A stretch of DNA of 64,000 nucleotides from Candidatus Treponema caballi. GTDB taxonomy: Bacteria; Spirochaetota; Spirochaetia; Treponematales; Treponemataceae. The translations under genes were made by a program, and so were the position numbers. A model generated the notes under the pieces. It searched no databases, was not told the DNA's origin, and was given only the letters and a program-made list of their open reading frames with translations. The stretch is from assembly GCA_018066285.1 (NCBI GenBank), contig JAGHRS010000008.1, positions 60,864-124,863 of the forward strand. Direction: 5' to 3'. Below, one piece after another: positions 59,476 through 64,000 of this stretch; within the stretch, counting starts at the first letter, position 1; the number at the start of each line of letters is the position of its first letter.

Positions 59476-61509
59476 ATGAACAGCATACAGATTACTGATA
59501 CTTTTTTTTCAAAATACAGAGAACTTGTCAGAAAAGAAATGATTCCCTATCAGTGGAAGGTTCTCAACGATGAAATTGCGGTCAATATAGAACGGGAACG
59601 CAATGACGACACCATACCAAACGAAAAAAGCCACTGCATCGAAAACTTCAGGATAGCCGCAGGCCGCTCTCAGGGCCATCATTACGGCTGGGTTTTCCAG
59701 GACAGTGATGTATATAAATGGCTCGAGGCTGTTTCATATTCGCTTAAGGAAAAGCCTGATGCCGCACTTCAGAAACTTGCAGACAGCGTCGTTGACCTTA
59801 TTGCTGATGCACAGGAAGATGACGGCTACCTTTCAACATATTTCACCATAGAAGCTCCCCAGCGCAAATTCCGTGACCTTGCAGAAAGCCACGAACTGTA
59901 CTGTGCGGGGCATTTCATGGAAGCAGCCGTTGCCTATCATGAAGCAACCGGAAATGAGACAGTACTTGCAACAGCCCGTAAACTTGCGGATTGCATTTAC
60001 CGTTGGTTCAGTCCGGAAGAAATGGCGCATCCGGGAGCAGACGGTCATGAAGAAGTGGAAATAGGCCTGATGAAGCTGTATCACGCAACAGGAGAAAAAC
60101 GTTATCTGAAACTGGCAAAGCATTTTCTTGAAGAACGGGGAAAGAACCCTGACTTTTTCAGGGAGCAGCGCAGTTCTGAAGAAAACTATATAGCGCTCCT
60201 TAATGGAGTGGACCATTTTCCCCTCAGCTACTTTCAATGGCATAAAGACATTTACGCTCAGGATACGGCTGAAGGACACGCAGTTCGCCTTATGTACATG
60301 TGTACTGCCATGGCAGACGTCGCTGAAGCAACCGGTAACAGCCGGATGTATGAAGCGTGCCGTAAGATCTGGCGCAATATCGTTGATAAGCGGATGTACA
60401 TTACAGGCGGCATCGGCTCTACAGTGACGGGTGAGTCGTTCACCTTTGATTACGACCTGCCTGATGACACCATGTACTGTGAGACATGTGCTTCCGTAGC
60501 GCTCATGTTCTTTGCGCGGAACATGCTTAAGAATGAAACACGCGGTGAGTACGGCGACATAATGGAGCGTGCGCTTTACAATACGGTACTCGATGGCATG
60601 GCGCTTGACGGCAGGCACTTCTTTTACGTGAACCCGCTGCAGGTGTTGCCCGAAGCTTCTGCCAAAGACCCCGGCAAAAGCCACGTAAAGCCTGTCAGAC
60701 CAGAATGGCTTGGCTGTGCATGCTGTCCGCCAAACCTCGCGCGTCTGCTTGCTTCCCTTGAAAAGTACGCTTTCCACGAATACAAGGGCGCTGTCTTTGC
60801 CGACCTGTTCATGAGTTCTTCTGCTCAGTTCGGGACACTGTCAGTTGTAGAAAAGACGCGCTATCCGTGGGAAGAGGCTGTCACTTTCACGCTAGATTCA
60901 TCAGATACTGCGGAACACGCTTTTGCCGTACGCATACCGTCGTGGACATCATGGGGAAAGGGAGTGACGCTTACAGTAAACGGCGCGCACTGTGACCTTC
61001 CTGCACCAGGACAGATAATCTGCTGTCCTTCAGCTGCTGGCGATGTCCTCTGCTTTTCTGTAAGCGAAGGTTATCTGTATATCAGGGGCCAGTTCCGTCA
61101 GGATACGCTTGAGCTGACGTTCGATATGCCGGTGGTAAAAATGGCTGCAAACCCGGCTGTACGCTCAGAAAACGGAAAGGTTGCCGTCATGCGCGGCCCT
61201 GTCGTCTACACGCTTGAAAGCGCTGACAACGGGGAAGGGCTTTATCGCCTGTTCCTTCGCGATGATACAGATTTCAGCTACGAATTCAAGAAAGACATGC
61301 TGAACGGTGTCGGTGTCATTACCGGAAAAGGCTACCGGATAGCAGGAGCTGTGTGCGGTGAGTCCACACCGGCTGATACGCCGCTTTATGCACCATACAC
61401 TGATGAAACAGAAGAACGCGCAGAACAGGTCCGCCTCATCTGGATTCCATACTACGCCTGGGCCAACCGCGGAAAAGGCGAGATGGCCGTGTGGATCAGG
61501 CAGAAGTAA
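59476..61509 (+). CDS. GH127 (DUF1680) beta-L-arabinofuranosidase-like glycoside hydrolase
   Basis: YITGGIGSTVTGESFTFDYDLPDDTMYCETCASVALMFFARNML, WLGCACCPPNLARLLASL. Confidence 0.9.
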   Translation: MNSIQITDTFFSKYRELVRKEMIPYQWKVLNDEIAVNIERERNDDTIPNEKSHCIENFRIAAGRSQGHHYGWVFQDSDVYKWLEAVSYSLKEKPDAALQKLADSVVDLIADAQEDDGYLSTYFTIEAPQRKFRDLAESHELYCAGHFMEAAVAYHEATGNETVLATARKLADCIYRWFSPEEMAHPGADGHEEVEIGLMKLYHATGEKRYLKLAKHFLEERGKNPDFFREQRSSEENYIALLNGVDHFPLSYFQWHKDIYAQDTAEGHAVRLMYMCTAMADVAEATGNSRMYEACRKIWRNIVDKRMYITGGIGSTVTGESFTFDYDLPDDTMYCETCASVALMFFARNMLKNETRGEYGDIMERALYNTVLDGMALDGRHFFYVNPLQVLPEASAKDPGKSHVKPVRPEWLGCACCPPNLARLLASLEKYAFHEYKGAVFADLFMSSSAQFGTLSVVEKTRYPWEEAVTFTLDSSDTAEHAFAVRIPSWTSWGKGVTLTVNGAHCDLPAPGQIICCPSAAGDVLCFSVSEGYLYIRGQFRQDTLELTFDMPVVKMAANPAVRSENGKVAVMRGPVVYTLESADNGEGLYRLFLRDDTDFSYEFKKDMLNGVGVITGKGYRIAGAVCGESTPADTPLYAPYTDETEERAEQVRLIWIPYYAWANRGKGEMAVWIRQK

Positions 61510-61548
61510 AAATGGATGAAACTCTTACTTTCATGGTATACTGTTACT

Positions 61549-63951
61549 ATGGATGGTAAGAAATCTCTTTCTGAACGTGACATAATCACAAAATACATTC
61601 TTCCCGCAATAGAACAGTCTGGCTGGAACAAGCAGACTCAGATAAGGGAAGAAGTATCTTTTACAGCAGGCCGTATTTTTGTAAAAGGAAAAAAGACAAA
61701 ACGTGGTGAGCAAAAACGTGCTGATATAATCATCTATTATAAACCTAATATTCCTGTTGCTGTTGTTGAAGCAAAAGATAACAATCATACTGTCGGAGCT
61801 GGAATGCAGCAGGCTTTGGAATATGCAGGAATTCTTGATATTCCTGTGGCAATTAGTAGTAATGGTGATGGTTTTGTAATTCAATATCGAAAAAACTGTG
61901 GAAATACAGTTACAGAAAATGCAGATTTAGATTACTTCCCGACTCCAGATGAACTTTGGGAATGCTATAAAAAATACAATGGAATCGTGACTAAAGAAGC
62001 AGAAGAAACATCTCTTTCATCTTACTTTTTTGATTCCAATGGCCGCTCTCCTCGTTACTATCAGCGGATTGCAATCAATAGAACTGTAGAAGCCATTGCC
62101 CGCGGACAGAACCGCATTCTCTTAGTAATGGCTACTGGAACTGGTAAAACTTATACAGCCTTTCAGATTATTTACCGTCTCTGGAAATCAGGCTGTAAAA
62201 AACGAATCCTTTATCTAGCTGATAGAAATAATCTTATTACTCAAACAAAAAAAGGTGATTTCAAGCATTTCAAAGATAAGTGTCATATCATCAAGCATAA
62301 AAAAATTGATAAATCATATGAAATCTATCTGGCACTTTACCAGGGACTTACAAATTATGATGATGAAACTGATGCTTACAAACAGTTCAGCCCGGATTTC
62401 TTTGATCTCATTATTGTAGACGAATGTCATCGTGGTTCAGTTGATGAAGACAAAGCCTGGCACAAAATCCTTAATTACTTTACTTCTGCAACACAGATTG
62501 GTATGACCGCCACTCCAAAAGAAACAAAGGCACTTTCAAATATTGAATACTTTGGCGAGCCACTTTATACATATTCACTTAAGCAGGGAATTGATGATGG
62601 CTTCCTTGCTCCATATAAGGTTCTTCGTGTTGGAATGAATGTTGATTTGGAAGGTTATCGCCCAGAGCGTGGTAAAACTGATATTGACGGCGAACTTGTA
62701 GAGGACCGTCTTTATAACACAAAAGACTTTGACCGAAACATCGTAATTGATGAAAGAACAAATCTTGTTGCTAAAAAAATAATGGAATATCTTACCAACT
62801 CTGATCCAATGTCAAAGACGATTGTTTTCTGTGTTGATATTGAACACGCAGAACGAATGCGACAGGCTCTGTTAAAATATGCACCTGAAGAGATTACTGC
62901 AAAATCTGATAAATATGTGGTTCGCATTACAGGTGATGATCCGGTTGCAAAAGGATATCTGGAAGATTTTATAAATCCCGAAAGCCGCTTTCCTGTAATC
63001 GCCACAACTTCCAAATTAATGAGTACAGGTACAGATGCACAGACTTGTAAATTGATTTGTCTTGATGAAAATATTGGTTCTATGACCGAGTTCAAACAGA
63101 TAATTGGTCGTGGAACACGAATCAATGAAGATTACGGAAAACAGTATTTTACAATCATTGACTTTAGAAATGTTACAGATAAATTTGCAGATAAAGATTT
63201 TGATGGAGCTCCTGTAAAAATTAAAGAATCTCGGCAGGACGATTCACTTTCTGAAGATATGATTGATGAAGGAACTGGCGAAGAACAGATTGACCCTGTT
63301 ACAGGTGAAGGCATTGTTTTTGAAGAAGAAGTTTATGGATATAATGACGAGCCTTGCATCTTGGGGGAAGATGAGCCTGAGTATGGCAGAAAGAAAATCT
63401 ATGTAGCTGGAGTTGATGTAAGTGTTCTTAGTGAACGCCGACAATTTCTTGATGCAAACGGAAAACTTATTACCTGCAGTTTAAAAGAATACACAAAAAC
63501 TGGAATCCTTACTTCTTACCGTTCGTTGGACAGCTTCCTGCAGGCCTGGAATGATGCAGAAAAGAAAAAGATAATCATTCAGGAACTGGAAAACCAGGGA
63601 CTGATTTTTGAAGAATTAAAAGAAGAAATAAAATCAGATTTAGATATCTTTGATTTAATCTGTCACATTGCTTGGGATGCTCCAGCACTAACAAGGAAAG
63701 AACGTGCAGAAAATGTTCGTAAGCGCAATTACTGGACTAAGTACGGTGAACAGGCAAGAAATGTTTTGAACGCATTGCTCGAAAAATACGCAGAAACCGG
63801 AATTGAAAATATCGAAGATATGAAGGTCCTTACAGTTGAACCATTAAAGGATTTAGGAACACCATCGGAAATTGTAAATATTTTTGGCGGTAAGCAGAAT
63901 TATCTTGCAGCGTTGAAAGAACTGGAAGATGAGATTTATATGGTGGCGTAA
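61549..63951 (+). CDS. hsdR: Type I restriction endonuclease R subunit (EcoEI-like HsdR)
   Basis: RADIIIYYKPNIPVAVVEAKD (nuclease), MATGTGKTYTAFQIIYRL, IIVDECHRGS, QIIGRGTRINEDYGKQYFTIIDF; MDGKKSLSERDI start at 61549. Confidence 0.88.
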   Translation: MDGKKSLSERDIITKYILPAIEQSGWNKQTQIREEVSFTAGRIFVKGKKTKRGEQKRADIIIYYKPNIPVAVVEAKDNNHTVGAGMQQALEYAGILDIPVAISSNGDGFVIQYRKNCGNTVTENADLDYFPTPDELWECYKKYNGIVTKEAEETSLSSYFFDSNGRSPRYYQRIAINRTVEAIARGQNRILLVMATGTGKTYTAFQIIYRLWKSGCKKRILYLADRNNLITQTKKGDFKHFKDKCHIIKHKKIDKSYEIYLALYQGLTNYDDETDAYKQFSPDFFDLIIVDECHRGSVDEDKAWHKILNYFTSATQIGMTATPKETKALSNIEYFGEPLYTYSLKQGIDDGFLAPYKVLRVGMNVDLEGYRPERGKTDIDGELVEDRLYNTKDFDRNIVIDERTNLVAKKIMEYLTNSDPMSKTIVFCVDIEHAERMRQALLKYAPEEITAKSDKYVVRITGDDPVAKGYLEDFINPESRFPVIATTSKLMSTGTDAQTCKLICLDENIGSMTEFKQIIGRGTRINEDYGKQYFTIIDFRNVTDKFADKDFDGAPVKIKESRQDDSLSEDMIDEGTGEEQIDPVTGEGIVFEEEVYGYNDEPCILGEDEPEYGRKKIYVAGVDVSVLSERRQFLDANGKLITCSLKEYTKTGILTSYRSLDSFLQAWNDAEKKKIIIQELENQGLIFEELKEEIKSDLDIFDLICHIAWDAPALTRKERAENVRKRNYWTKYGEQARNVLNALLEKYAETGIENIEDMKVLTVEPLKDLGTPSEIVNIFGGKQNYLAALKELEDEIYMVA

Positions 63952-64000
63952 GAATTATACCTTTTAATTACCCAAAACCTAGTATATACTAAAAATTAGG

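Noticed and set aside
59833-60777. 314-aa minus-strand ORF antisense to GH127
   Set aside because: Shadow of a strongly supported plus-strand gene; no recognizable domain
1-64000. CRISPR array, rRNA operon, transposase/integrase or prophage genes
   Set aside because: No regularly spaced repeats, rRNA signature or recombinase family protein seen on either strand

Overview
The window is a contiguous chromosomal segment that looks spirochaete-like (Treponema-type gene content and order; taxonomy is inferred from protein families only). It reads as housekeeping and motility operons for about 42 kb, then a more accessory segment. Left part: dut-lptF-lptG-tgt-HEAT protein; an unusually long GreA with a TPR-like N-terminus; rpe; TPR/secreted proteins; recA-folK-scpA-scpB-rluB-cmk-rpsA; a GAF/AAA+ sigma-54 activator; argH. 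Middle: a large chemotaxis block (cheY, cheB, cheR, cheA, STAS, cheW, cheD, an MCP-like coiled-coil protein, a MinD/ParA-like ATPase, an MCP), an amino-acid ABC transporter, rpsP-khpA-rimM-trmD-rplS, HD-GYP, yraN, tatD and tRNA-Leu(TAA). Right part: GH3 beta-glucosidase with permuted domain order, ilvE, LytTR + DUF3021 pair, a PBP-like/GGDEF protein, a D12-class adenine MTase, a YesN/YesM + sugar ABC transporter + GH127 locus, and a type I HsdR at the right edge. Most noteworthy observations: (1) at least eight genes with a -10 box placed so that transcription should begin at or within about 2 nt of the ATG, suggesting frequent leaderless mRNAs; (2) a 149-bp diverged partial copy of the MTase 3' end, in direct orientation, flanking the GGDEF gene; (3) the same 16-bp motif at identical distance from the -10 box in front of the two sugar-transporter transcription units; (4) an ARG-box-like palindrome plus a 5' hairpin upstream of the amino-acid ABC operon; (5) a MinD-like ATPase / MCP-like coiled-coil pair in the chemotaxis block; (6) an 11-A tract inside the HD-GYP gene; (7) two intergenic clusters of consecutive hairpins. 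No CRISPR array, rRNA, transposase or prophage was seen. All family calls are by eye from the translations; no searches were run.
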